From Grifola frondosa (Eukaryota; Basidiomycota; Agaricomycetes; Polyporales; Grifolaceae), in NCBI GenBank assembly GCA_001683735.1, contig LUGG01000001.1, positions 2,480,001-2,544,000 on the forward strand: a DNA stretch of 64,000 bases, read 5' to 3'. The notes under the pieces are model-generated. The model made no database searches, was not told the DNA's origin, and saw nothing but the letters and a program-made list of their open reading frames with translations. Positions 49,601 through 60,554 of this stretch are shown piece after piece; the stretch's first letter is position 1; every line of letters begins with the position of its first letter. The position numbers were made by a program, and so were the translations under genes.

Positions 49601-49879
49601 TCGTTACCTTCGAGCCACGCTTCGGGCGGTCTGCGTCGCCACTTCCGCTCCCCGATAAAGACGGAGAAGGATTTGCCGCCGTGGCCATCTTCCGCTGGGG
49701 CTCGTCTTGAACAGCAATCTAGGCAACCCTCAACTCACCATCCACGCTCTACTTCGACAGATTCTGCTCTGACAAGGACGGTGTCAGATAAGGAGACGAT
49801 GGATACGTCAGCAGATATTCTGAGCAGCTCGGGGAAAGGACGAAGAGGTATCTTCCGTGCAATTTTGACTCGACGATAG
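46658..49879 (+). CDS. RasGAP protein with PH-like and C2 domains (Bud2/GAP type)
   Basis: It stimulates GTP hydrolysis by a Ras-family GTPase at the plasma membrane. Exons: 46658-47052, 47108-47220, 47270-47860, 47918-47960, 48021-48183, 48250-48265, 48316-48558, 48615-48781, 48835-48911, 48967-49879 (906 aa). A PH-like region (QWRPARCKLVEEEEGCLLNV; LYRSIYVYLLNHTDIR; PLYMQFEDDDTMKTWLALLR) is followed by a C2 domain (MWRQVELTCLQGRNLG to NLEIVVWREKKL). The RasGAP domain starts near LFRGNTAFTKTMELFMSWYG and contains FCFLRFIVPAILHPHLFGL, the conserved FLR-x3-PA motif. A disordered Ser/Pro tail ends RGIFRAILTRR. One C is missing in C6 at 46834-46839 and one G is extra in G5 at 48992-48996. The sixth exon is 16 nt. 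The domain order resembles Bud2 and animal SynGAP-type proteins. The start codon is uncertain. Confidence 0.9.
48250..48265 (+). other. 16-nt microexon in the RasGAP gene
   Basis: Context GCGGCAG-16 nt-GTGAGT. It encodes Ser-His-Asn-Thr-Leu-Phe together with neighbouring split codons and joins DGTLT to FRGNTAFTK. The flanking introns are 66 nt and 50 nt, the latter with a CTGAC branch site and AAG acceptor. Confidence 0.8.
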
Positions 49880-49986
49880 CGCCGTGACGTTTTCCTCGTC
49901 GTTACTATAATTATTAGTTGTCAGTATCTTGTAGTTGTATACATCCATTAGATAGTCGTTGCTACACGAGATGGCAAAGAATCCTG

Positions 49987-52900
49987 TCATGTCATCGAAT
50001 CCACACCGAGCGGTTTCTGAATCAGCGTCTGCACTTCTGCGGCCACGTCTTCTGAGGTACTTCGTACCGTGACACGAGACAGCTACAAATGCGAACATGA
50101 ATTGAACGTATTGTTCATAAAAACCAAGTAAGGACTCACCTTTGCCTCCCTATTAGGCTCCAATCTCATTAGACACCCGACCTTCCCATCGACCGACATG
50201 TGGAGGATTCCAGCTCCTACAAGGTTACTTGGATTAGGGTCGATTCCCTCGAGCGCCTGGAACCCGTGCCCCGTTACCACCTGCCTCTGATGCACAAGGT
50301 CGATGTGTCCCGACGCATCCAGAGAGATCGGGAAGACGCTCTGCGATTCCCGAGGTGGGCCCCCAATCAGTTTCCACCGCTCGAAGAAGTCTGCCTGGCC
50401 CAACTTCACGCCATCAAGGAACTTCGTGATCACGATCGGCAGGCGCACCGCGATTGTCTGGTGCGCGCCCGCCAAGAACGACACGCTCATTATCGGCGGA
50501 TTCTTGAAGGGCTTCTTGCACTCCACCTGCACCACCTGCTGCGTCTGGGTTCGGCTCCCGAGTATATTCGGTGCGATCTTCGTAAATGTCGCCGTGAGTG
50601 CCTCGGAGTCTGGAACGTGCAACGTCATGGTGAACGACGTTAGTGGCGCAGACATCTTGTTGCCGATGTAAATGGCAACTTGTCCGAGGTGTCCGTGATA
50701 CCTCGACTTGACGCCGATCTGTAATTGGACATCCTCGTACAGCACACCCTCCGCGGTGTACAGTAGCTTCTCGAACCACCGGTCTACATTGGGTCCAGCT
50801 GTGAGCCGGGGAATGCCCTTTTCTGCCAGAACGGCAGATGACTGCTGGGGCGTCGCGTCTGGCATAGATGCCGGAGACTGAGTAGTGACAGGAGAGTCTG
50901 ACAGGTCGAGGCCGATAAGAGAGTTCGTAATATCTTGAGAAATGACTAGCTTCGTTGCAGCAGTGCCGTTCCCGTTGACATCGCCAAGAGTCGGTTTTCT
51001 GGACATCCTCCGCGATGCCTCCCGCTCCAGATTCGCCTCCTTCCCACCATGGATCCATGTTCGCTTATCTTCTGTGTCACCGTGTTTGCGGTTGAGACGA
51101 CCCAACAGAGCACTTTCGCGCGGAGGGAACGGTGGAATCTCCTCGCATACATTTTGCAGAAGCTCATCTTCAACGGGCCGGGAGGCGAGAGCGTAGAACT
51201 CGCATGCTCTTTGTTGAAGATCAACGTCCAGGACATGTCGATAGCGCTCGAAGACATTCACAAGTTGAGGTTTGATCTCGGGGAAGACATTTACCCACTT
51301 GATATACGTCGAAAGGAGGAGTGCGCGAGTGGGTGCCATGCAGAATTGTGATTTGGAGTGGAGGACTTGGAACTGCTCGATGGGACTGTATCCGGGGTCG
51401 TTGGCAATGAGGTGGCCGTACTCTCCCAGAATATAGCCTGCCCCAAAGTTAGTTTGCCATACGTACCATAAACATAAAAGTACGTACCCCCTACTTTCAC
51501 TAAGCTCTCGTGCGATGACGGTGACTTCAAATACTCGAACACTACTTTCGCAGCATAAGGTTGCAAATCTTCGGTGTTGGTGACAATTTGCACGACGCGA
51601 TACCACACTTCTTCTCCAACATGATCACCAGCAGCACTGAGGAGCTCCAAGATCGTGTCGACATACCACTTGTATGTGCTCGCATACTTCTCGGTCAGAA
51701 TGGCGATCTTCAACACCATCTCCTCTCGGAGGGCATAATCGGCGACTTTCAGATATCGCAGGAGTTCACCAACAATAAGCTCGGAATTGTCGACATCGCA
51801 CATGCTATAGAGAAGGTCAAGAGCGCGCCGGCGCACAGAGATGTCCTTGTCCCGGAGAGAAAGAATAATAGTGCCCTGGTGTTTCTTGATGGCACCTAGG
51901 TTGTCTGTGCGCGCCGCAAGATGAGCCATAGTATCCAGGCCCAGGTATCTCACATTCGTCTCCTTCGAGCTGATGAATCGTGCGAGTAAAATGGCAGCGG
52001 TATTTACGAGGGGAGAGTTCGTGTCGATGTGGATAGCAAGGCTGATAGCTTCGAACAACACAGCATGCTGGGCATTGTTGTGTTGTACGTTTCTTGAAGG
52101 TTCAGCGCAGTTATTCATGATCGTCTGAAGTACTTCGTGCAGCATGGTTTGGATTGCCGGGTCATCTAGAAAGAGACTCATAAGCTGAATATTGAATATA
52201 TTTAGATGCAACATACCTGAAGGAGGATAATACTGCAGCAGGCGTAGGAGCTTGACTTGAAGCCATGGGGACGGAACTTTGTAATAAGCATATGTCGCAG
52301 CGTACTCATGCTCAACCACAAGCTAGTCAAATATCATGAGTACACCTGTTCAAAACCACGCTGAAATTACTAACGCGATTCAGTCTGTCTACCGCTTTCT
52401 GGTAACATACTGCATAAGCGTCGAGATGATCTTGCGCAAGTGCCATCACCAGACTTGTAACGCATAGTACAACACCCTACACATCCGTCAATTAGTGGAC
52501 ACATAACATCAGCATTCACTCACTAGGTCCATGTCATCCATGATTGACACTATTCGTAGAGCCCATTCGGCAGCAGGAATGACGTCCGGATGTTTGCGGT
52601 ACAACCTCAGGAGGGTCAATGCAGCTTTCTTTCTTACGAAGTTCTCAGAGGTCCTGCGTGATTTATTGCATCGCTCAGGGGTAGGAATGTGCATATGCAT
52701 ATAAGGCACATACGGAGATATTAGTAGACGATGTACGTCTTCCGCAAGAGCTTCTGCCATCTCGGTTCCCCCCAATTTGCTATAGCATGCAATGCGAGAC
52801 AGTTGCTGATTTCGTTGTTGTCGTTCAAGTCCTTGCGGATTGAATTCACAACTAGTCGAAGGAAGTCCGAATTTTCATGCATCAGCAGAGTTACAGCAAG

Positions 52901-53374
52901 ATAGCCCTATTTCCAATTTACATCAACTGACAGAAGCAATTGCAGCCCCAGAGAACGCTCACTATTTGCTTCTCGCTATACTTGGAGCTGGAGATCAGGT
53001 TGATAGCCTCCATATGTCCTACGTCGACTTTATAACCCAGGATATATGTGAAGATGACTTTGGCTACATATCTTTTGCGCAGTAAGTTAGGATCGTCATG
53101 ACCAGCACAATCGACAGGCAAGCTTACTTCTTCTTCTGGTACCCATCCAGATTGCCATCTGTGATGTAGTTCTAATGCACCGCACTGAAAACAATGAAGC
53201 GAAAAACAGTACCTTTGAATCTCTTTCTGATATTCGCCATCTCCTTATTTATCCTCTTCTCCTCGAGTTCGCGTACTCGCGCTCCACGTATGTCCGCAAT
53301 AAACTATAACAATGAACGTGAGAAGCTACAAAACGCACCAATGGAATTGAGCATGCCTGCGTCAGTCCTCGCAT
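49987..53374 (-). CDS. AP-2 clathrin adaptor complex, alpha subunit
   Basis: The alpha-adaptin large subunit of AP-2, which links cargo, PIP2-containing plasma membrane and clathrin in endocytosis. Exons begin 53374-53357, 53303-53213, 53158-53128, 53071-52963, 52906.. and end with a short exon whose stop is at 49987. N-terminal trunk: MRGLTQFIADIRGARVRELE, KKYVAKVIFTYILGYKVDVG, HENSDFLRLVVNSIRKDLND, TSENFVRKKAALTLLRLYRK and NVRYLGLDTMAHLAARTDNL, the alpha-solenoid of adaptins. A hinge with low-complexity Ser/Thr follows, then the ear: VLYEDVQLQIGVKSRYHGHL to HMSVDGKVGCLMRLEPNREA, ending LIQKPLGVDSMT. The first intron uses GC instead of GT. The frame breaks by one base near 52768-52778 (IANLGGTEMAEAL). 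Converges on the RasGAP gene with a 107-bp gap. Confidence 0.95.
53304..53356 (-). other. Apparent GC-AG intron in the AP-2 alpha gene
   Basis: The first coding exon ATG..ACG-CAG (18 nt) is followed by GCATGC and the next exon by TTATAG. Splicing at GC..AG removes 53 nt, a normal length here, and restores MRGLTQ-FIADIR, the conserved adaptin start. The nearest GT donor (53338, GTGCGT) would leave a 35-nt intron and insert six residues. Confidence 0.65.
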
Positions 53375-54846
53375 GTTGGTGGCCATCTTGGAATACTATC
53401 GGGCTGGGGTATATTTAGTAAAGTAGCCAAGAGTTGATATATGTCTTTCAATGAAGCCACAAGTAATAAGCCGCTTGGGAATTTGGCCTGGGTGAGTATT
53501 AGCCGGACTGTAGCATCAGATGAATATAGGACAGATCATCATCAGCCTGCACAACTTCTGCTAGTAACGACCTCAATACGGTCACGTGATTCCCTTCTGA
53601 TCGGTGCCACAGCCGGTCGGGCCTCGGTGGCCAAGTTTGGGCGCTAAGCGCTGAGCTTTAACGGCTACTATGTGCTAGTTGATATTGAATTCCCCCTCTT
53701 GTGATCCATTATTTTCCCTCATTCCCCTAAAAAGTACTATCGCAATGTGTAGAGGAATGCGGGTTGTGGAGGTATCGATATTTCACTCATCTTGCCCAGC
53801 TGTAGGATTCATTTATTTAGGAGATAGTATATGGTCCTGACCTCAAAGGGACGGCATATCTCTCTCTGTGTCTACTTCAATGCATGGTGTATTAATTATC
53901 AATATAGATATTGTTGACATTTTTCGTAGTCGTGACCGTTTGGACGTATCCGACGCTGACAATCGGTCAAACGCCAAGCATGCCGGTACAGTCAAGATCA
54001 CACATTATTCTAAGAACTCTGGCTTATTTCAATATAGCCTGCTAGAGCCCTAGATATGGTGGCTATATGCTCTTCATCTATGATTCATGTGCGGTCGTAA
54101 AAATATAACCTTCGTCTTTCGAAGGGAAAGAATATGTCACACTCACCACTTGGAAAGCACTCTGCGTCCAAATTCACGAACTTACATAGGCAAGAGGGAG
54201 GTCGAGAAGCACTGACTGCTCGATTTCTAATCGACTCCATGCTTCGTGGTCTTCCAAACAAAAAGAATTTGCTGAAGATTTTACGGAGTGGAATCGTTAG
54301 ACCAATTTGTAAACGACCTGCAATGGAATCGCAGTCCCGGCCCTGTACGTTCAGAGGATGAGTTTTGTTGTATGTCACAAGTATGCTGTATTCGAACAGC
54401 ATTATACAGCGCTGCGAATACATGCCGGCCTACATTATCGGGGAACTTGCGTGGCGAGATTTGTAGATCGCCGATATTCTTTCGAAGCGAATGAGATAGC
54501 CGATCAACTGGAGCCGCCAGGTCCCAAGTACTACCACCATTTATGAAGTGGTCAACATTGGTTCTTCTGTTATTTGTCGCGCCATCTTCTGTTATTCACG
54601 AAACCCTGAGAAGGAGTATTCTTTAGTAAATGGCGAGACACATTTGGAACGTTGTTCATGGGAGTGTGAATAAGCTTGCATGAAACAGTAATTGAGGTCC
54701 GATGGTCGACGCAACACGTTTTCAAGAGAGTAGACGACCTCAAGAACCAGATGAGAGGGGGGAAGAGATGTCGATCCATTAAAATCGTGAACAAAAGTGC
54801 TACATGTACTAGGTGTGCAATGGTCCTAAGATAGAAACTAGGAAGT
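53375..54846. other. Intergenic region without a supported gene
   Basis: About 1.5 kb between the AP-2 alpha start and the helicase stop. It is AT-richer than its surroundings, with only short, unconvincing frames. A palindromic TCACGTGA occurs at 53582-53589. No repeat or mobile-element terminus was recognised. Confidence 0.45.
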
Positions 54847-57800
54847 CTATGGATTGTTGTAAAACCTCCGCGACAACCCGCTCGGAGTGCTCGGCCGTGA
54901 GTCGTACGATGAACCTAAGCCGTACGGTGTGGAGTATCCAGAGCGCGATCCGGCTGGATGTAAGCGAGTGTATGCCGAGGTCGGAGAATCAAAAGGTGTA
55001 CCAGGTCGAGAGTTGTGTGCTGACTGGGTGGACATGCGGTATTGGCTGTAATAGTTCAGTACCCGCACAACATCCTGGGTCATGAGATCGAATTCCTTGA
55101 TTTCCGTCGTAGTCAGAGGGAGAGCTTTGCCATCGTCTTCGTCTCCGGACTCTCCTTCGTGACTCTCATCCCGAAGGATCGAAGTAGATCGCCGGTCCCG
55201 CACGGAAGGCTGCTCCTTGTTCGCTATAACGCCCTCAAACACCCGAAGCATACAATTCTCCATCATGATCTTGAGGCGTCCGACGAAGTTCAAAGATCTC
55301 GTTCTGCCGACAATTGGCAGCCATCCGTCGCATTCCAGTCCCCGACTAGTCAATTCAACTCGATAAGCGCCAAATATGAGGTATGTCAAGGGATCTAGGC
55401 GCGTTGTCGAGACAAGGAACTTCTGGGCATTAGCTGCGCCAGTGGAGATGTTCTGGCGCTTCTCCGTGTAAGCTATGATCTGCTTTTCGGGCCGAGGGCC
55501 ACCTTCGGCATCGTCAACAATGTAGTCTCTCTTGCGATGATTAACACTTGAAGGATGGATCAAGACAATCTAAATCTCGTCAATTAGCATAAAGAATATG
55601 TACGAAAATTGAAATATCGCACTTTATCAACAGCTGTTCTATATGTCCTTTCTCCGGTCCGAATGGCGTACTTGGGTTGCGATGCGATAGCGATGAGAGC
55701 CGCCAGGATAGGGAGTGAGTCGCCATTGGAGTTCAACATCGGCGGGATGGAAGGGACATCTTTTGATCGCACGCCTGGTGCTTGGTAGGGAACTCTCCCT
55801 CCACCGGAGATGTCGATGATGCCAACGTCATACAAAGCACGCAGGAGGTGTGTCTTGACCTTGTCCACCATGAGCAGTGTGGGCTTTGACAGGAAGTTGT
55901 CCATGCAGAACCTGTTTGCTTGAACATAAAAGCCCTGCCTCTGCAAATCCCACCACTCGTTGTACGCTCGAAGGGCTGCTAGAACATCTGAACGGAATTC
56001 CTCAGGGCTCCAGGAATTCTTTTTGGCATTGGCCTCGTTCTTGATGTGTATAGGGAAACGAATGGCTCTCGGTTGCTCATGAGCGCTGCCAATGTCAATG
56101 CCTGATCAAGACACCGGAAGAAGCAACCGAACAGCACAAGTCGGCCCATCCGAACATCCACCGGGAGCTGAAGCAACACTCGACCCAGCGAGGTGAGCTG
56201 ATTCTGGGCGTCAAGAGCACCGACCATCTGCAGCGACTTGATAGCAGCTTCGATACGATCAGCAGCAGGCGGCTCAATGGTGGCAGCGAGCACCTCCTGA
56301 ACAGTCATGCCCGGGAAGTTCAACGCCTTAACATGCATGACGACGTTGTCCAAGTCTACGCGCTTCATCTCCACGGTCTGATGCGGGTGCAGCTCCTCCG
56401 AATGATTGCGACTCAAGATACCGAAGTATTCACCAGGACGATGCCGACCAGCACGGCCGGCTCGTTGGTTCAAATTCGACGTCCCAACCCAGGCAGATAC
56501 CAGGGCGGAAATATGTCGTGAGGGATCGAAGCGCTGTTCCTTGACCCTTGCTGTGTCCACGACGTAGACGACATCTGGAATAGTGACGGACGTTTCCGCG
56601 ATGTTGGTGGCAAGGATGATACGGCGAATGCCCTCGGGAGGAGGACGGAAGATCGCCTGCTGTTCTTCCACCGGGATGGAAGAATGAAGCAGATGGATGG
56701 CGTATTTACTCGTGTCTGTGAAGTTTAACCCGAGAGACCGCGTCCTATCGAGGAGACATTTCTGCACGGACGATATATCATCCCATCCTGGAAGGAAAAC
56801 CAAGACATGACCATCATCCGAGCGCTTAAGAACGTGCGCGATCGTTAATGCGACCAGTGGGATTGGGAGTTCGAGGTCGTCAGTATCACGAGAACCTTCT
56901 CTGACACTCGGTGTCGATGGTCGAGACATGGGAGAGTAAGAGATGCCTAACGTCTCAAGACCAATCTCCTGCGCGAGATATTTCTGCACAGAAGGTTCCC
57001 GGAATACCCACGCTGTCTCGAGGTCCCGCACGAGTGGAGGCACGAAGTCGTCCAGGAAGCGTTTCGTTACGGGGAACGCGCGACCAGGGATTTCGACAAT
57101 GCCCGCTGGTTTACCCTGCTCATCAGGGAAGTAGTTCTTGAAGAGGGTGGGGTCGATGGTAGCGCTCATAAGGATGACTTTGATAGGTCTGCCCTGTGCC
57201 TTGCGGTCTTTAAGCAGACGCTTCAAGACCACAAGCATCAGATCAATATCGACATCTCGTTCATGCACCTCATCCACCACGATATGCGTAACATCGTCCA
57301 TGGTTCTTCCGGCACCTCCCCAAGCAGCGCAGACTGCATGCGTTTCAGGAACACACCAGTCGTGCAGTACGTGACAGATCCATGATAGTCGGGAAGTTTG
57401 GCCTCAAAGCGGACTTGATACCCAATCGACGATCCCCGCCCGACGTGTTCGCCTCTCTCGCTTGCGACGCGCTGCGCAACACTAATCGCAGCGATACGCC
57501 GAGGCTGCGTACAAACAATGTTGCACTTCGCGCCCTCGCCCCGATCAACAAATTCATCGAGGATGAGCTGCGGAATCTGCGTGGTCTTTCCGGATCCCGT
57601 AGCAGCCATGCAAATAGTCACGTCATGTTCCTGGATGTGCTTCATGAGCTCCGCACACTTGCTGAATACGGGTAGAGATGCGCGTGTGTTACGGATAGAT
57701 TCGAGTTCCGGATTTGTTAAATACGCTTCCCGTCGTCGACGCAATTGCTCTGACTTCTCTGTCAGGATATGTTGCGGCGGCGGTCTATAATTGTAGGAAG

Positions 57801-59075
57801 AGCCCTCCTGGGGCTGAGCCTCAGAACCATCCCCTTTGGAAGTTGAGATGGGACGATTTCTGTAGAGCGTACTCCTGGTGATGTCGTCGCAGAGATTCGC
57901 TATCTTGTCATCTAGATTGTCGTCAACCTGGAGAAGCACTTTCGGCGCCAAACCGAGGTCCTTTCCTTCCTTGACATCCTGTAAGTACGTCTTCCAGATA
58001 TCCGGATCGCATTTCTCCAAGTATTGGATGACGTCTAGGTAGCAGGATGACTCCGATTGTTTCTTTGTGTTGCCTTTGCCAAAACCGATGCGGCGTCCGC
58101 CTACAGTCATGTCCGCCTGCCACGACGTGCCGCCTTTCGCATTTTCGGTAAAGGTGATCTCCGGTTTTCCAAAGTTGAACCGGCGACAGTAGTAATCCAT
58201 GAAGTGCCGCGAAAGTTCGGTATCTACCTGGGAGCCATCCGACAACGTGACATGGGTTGGCACAGTCTCAAATTGCCTGCTTGACTGTAGCTGCTCGTCA
58301 TATGAACGCGATGAGCTTGTCTTCTACTATCAGATCTCTGTAATTGACACGTACCACTCCGAGAGCATCCAGCTGGTACAACGCAGAGAGTGCAGCAAGT
58401 GCTTCTGCTGATTTCCTAATCGAATGATCCCCGGACCCAACAACTTGAAAGTCAGCATGGACAAGGTTCACTGACGATCTATCGGGTACACGATGCTCAG
58501 TAGGCCAATACCATAACCAACAAGAAGTAGATTTACCTCCAGAAGGACTGTCCGTCCTCGGTAGTTCCATAAACGGCCTCGTATTTTGCGTTCATTTTTA
58601 AAGGGTGCAAGAAATTAGACAACGAGGACTTGGGATCCTTCACAGCGCTTGGCTTGAGAGGCTGTTTCATATGGGTCCTTTCGATGTACACATCGTCGCG
58701 CACAGGTCCAGGATGTACAACTGTCTTGATTCCTGCTGAGCCTTTCGTTTGTCGTCTCTTCCCTCCTCTCGAGGAGCTGCCACCGGGGTGATCATGCATC
58801 CGAGATAACAACGAAGACGGCGCACTGCCGAGGTGACTGGGGCGATTGGAGCGGGACATGGAAGAAGATGCAGCCTGAGGAGCAGAGTATGCGCCGGCGA
58901 TTTTTGGGACCTTTCCTGGTCGCTCCTGGGCAGCAGGGGATGATGAAGTGCGTTTCGGAGAAGGTTCCTTCAGAGCATGCGCCTGCTTAGCGTATTGCCG
59001 GCTAAGGGTGGGGTGGGAGGACGAGGCTGAAGGAGAAGCGAGAGGGGAGGAAGTTTTGGATGGATCCAATTGCAT
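54847..59075 (-). CDS. DEVH-box RNA helicase, DHX29/DHX57-like
   Basis: A DExH RNA helicase of about 1349 aa; exons 59075-58537, 58478-58355, 58284-55623, 55569-54847. N-terminus basic and disordered (SSRGGKRRQTKG), then a dsRNA-binding-like fold (VNLVHADFQVVGSGDHSIRK, AAEALAALSALYQ-like) and a second such block (GGTSWQADMTVGGRRIGFGK). Helicase core: motif I MAATGSGKTTQIPQ, Ia TQPRRIAAISVAQRVASE, II DEVHERD, III SATID, IV VLVFLPGWDD, V ATNIAETSVTIPDV, VI QRAGRAGRHRPG. HA2 and OB-fold domains follow, and a Ser-rich tail ends RRFYNNP. DHX29 and DHX57 have this arrangement; DHX29 promotes 48S scanning on structured leaders, but this orthology is an inference. One C is missing near 57302-57303 and one near 56053-56055. 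A Met at 59159 is also possible as start. Confidence 0.93.
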
Positions 59076-59587
59076 TAGAAGGCGACGCCTGTGTCTCAGA
59101 ACGAAGGCAAGGCGCATAAGGAGAGACTTTTGGAATGCTGTTAGTCCATCGCATGGCAATGATAGCGTGGTTCAGTGTGCGTCAAGACGTCGGATGCGCA
59201 GCGTAGATGACTGACCTGTAACCCCCTTGTTCTAATCCTTCGCAAGTACTTTTAGTCCACACTTTGAAACTACCTCAACAAGTCGTGAGGAAAAGTGGGA
59301 GGTGTGCAATCTAAGAGAGTCGCGTCTCGGCAAGAATTTGGCAAGTGACAAAATTACTGGGCCCAGTGCCGTCATGCCGTTAACAGATAACTCCCAAGCT
59401 GGTAATTTAACTACAAAATACAAATACAGTACTAATATTTCTGTCACCAACGATATTAGAATGTACACTTTATTACTCTACATGAGAATACAAGCAAGGA
59501 TGAGCTCGTCGTCACATATTATGACCCCAGTATTTCAGCTCTACTTCCAACTGTTTATGGGAAATTAGCACCCCGTGGTGCGCAAAT
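59076..59587. other. Intergenic, helicase promoter and JAC1 3' flank
   Basis: About 510 bp between two minus-strand genes in tandem. The part near 59400-59520 is AT-rich. No element is called. Confidence 0.45.
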
Positions 59588-60452
59588 TCAATGATCGTTA
59601 GATCGGTTGGGCCACGCCTCGGCAGCCGAATCGACGCCTTGCAGGTATTTGAGCTTGACGGCGGCAGCACGAACGGCTGGCCAATCTTTGACCGCTACCA
59701 AATGCTCAATCTCTTGGATGGTATCTTGCAATTTCACTGCAACCATAAGGTTCGTTAATTCAATGTAGCGAGACAGGCATGGCATGCTCACCGTCATTTT
59801 CCTTCCTAACCTCGGCAACCTGCTCCGGGGACTCTGCACTGGCAAGTTCCTCCTGCGCCTCCATGATCTCCGAAAGAAGCTCTAAGTCGTCCAACTTATC
59901 TGACTCTTCCGTGCCAAGGCCCTCCAGTGTGAGAATGTACTCGGCTCGTCGGAGGGGGTTCAATAGATGGTGCAATGCCTCATTAATAATAGAAGACATT
60001 GTTGACGCAGTAGCCTGTTGATCCTGAAACGCCACACAGTCAATGTAAGTATGATAGGATAGGTCATGAATGAGGTGATTCGCGCGTACAGTGCTCTTGC
60101 CCACCCACCGGTCGGGGTGTACAATTGCCTGGGCACTTCTGAATCGTGCCTTAAGCCGGGCAGTGTCGACAACGAAGGGATTTGGCTCATATGGAACGTC
60201 AAGCATGTCGTAGTATGTCATGGATTTGGGGAGTTTAGCGATGTAAGCGCAACTTGGACAGACCGGGAGAGGAGTTGGGAGAACTGCGGAGCATGCTGGA
60301 CAACGTTTCGGGTTCTGTGAAGTGTTGATATAACGTCTCAGATGAGTCTGAGGGATGGCTGAAGGCAAGGCAAAAGCAGGCCTGGGTACTGGACGACGGT
60401 GGAGGAGCGAGTGTCTTGAGAGGGACACAAGCGATCGCGAAAAGCGAAACAT
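59588..60452 (-). CDS. JAC1: Mitochondrial Hsc20/Jac1 J-protein for iron-sulfur cluster assembly
   Basis: A co-chaperone of mitochondrial Hsp70 that takes the Fe-S scaffold Isu1 and stimulates cluster transfer. Exons: 60452-60090, 60023-59792, 59736-59588 (744 nt, 247 aa). The N-terminus MFRFSRSLVSLSRHSLLHRR is a mitochondrial presequence. Two CxxC pairs (Cys51/54, Cys65/68) form the N-terminal zinc-binding module found in human HSCB and many fungi but missing in yeast Jac1. The J domain carries HPD at 112-114 (VHPDRW). The C-terminal HSCB three-helix domain includes LLNPLRRAEYILTLEG and LLSEIMEAQEEL. The first intron (60089-60024, 66 nt) and its reading frame are stop-free, so it can be missed. 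It shares a 102-bp promoter with the dysferlin-domain gene. Confidence 0.94.
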
Positions 60453-60554
60453 GGTGGTCGAGACTCGAACTCGGAATGTTCGTGGATGACGTCATGTGAC
60501 GTTTCATGGTAGCGCTAAGCGCGGGTGATTGTCAGTGAGACCGTGACCTTCTCT
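60453..60554. promoter_or_regulatory. Bidirectional promoter with a CRE palindrome
   Basis: About 100 bp between JAC1 and the dysferlin-domain gene. It contains TGACGTCA at 60487-60494, the full CRE consensus bound by ATF/CREB-type bZIP factors, with another GTGACG just beyond. In fungi such factors respond to stress or cAMP; use here is an inference. Confidence 0.5.
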
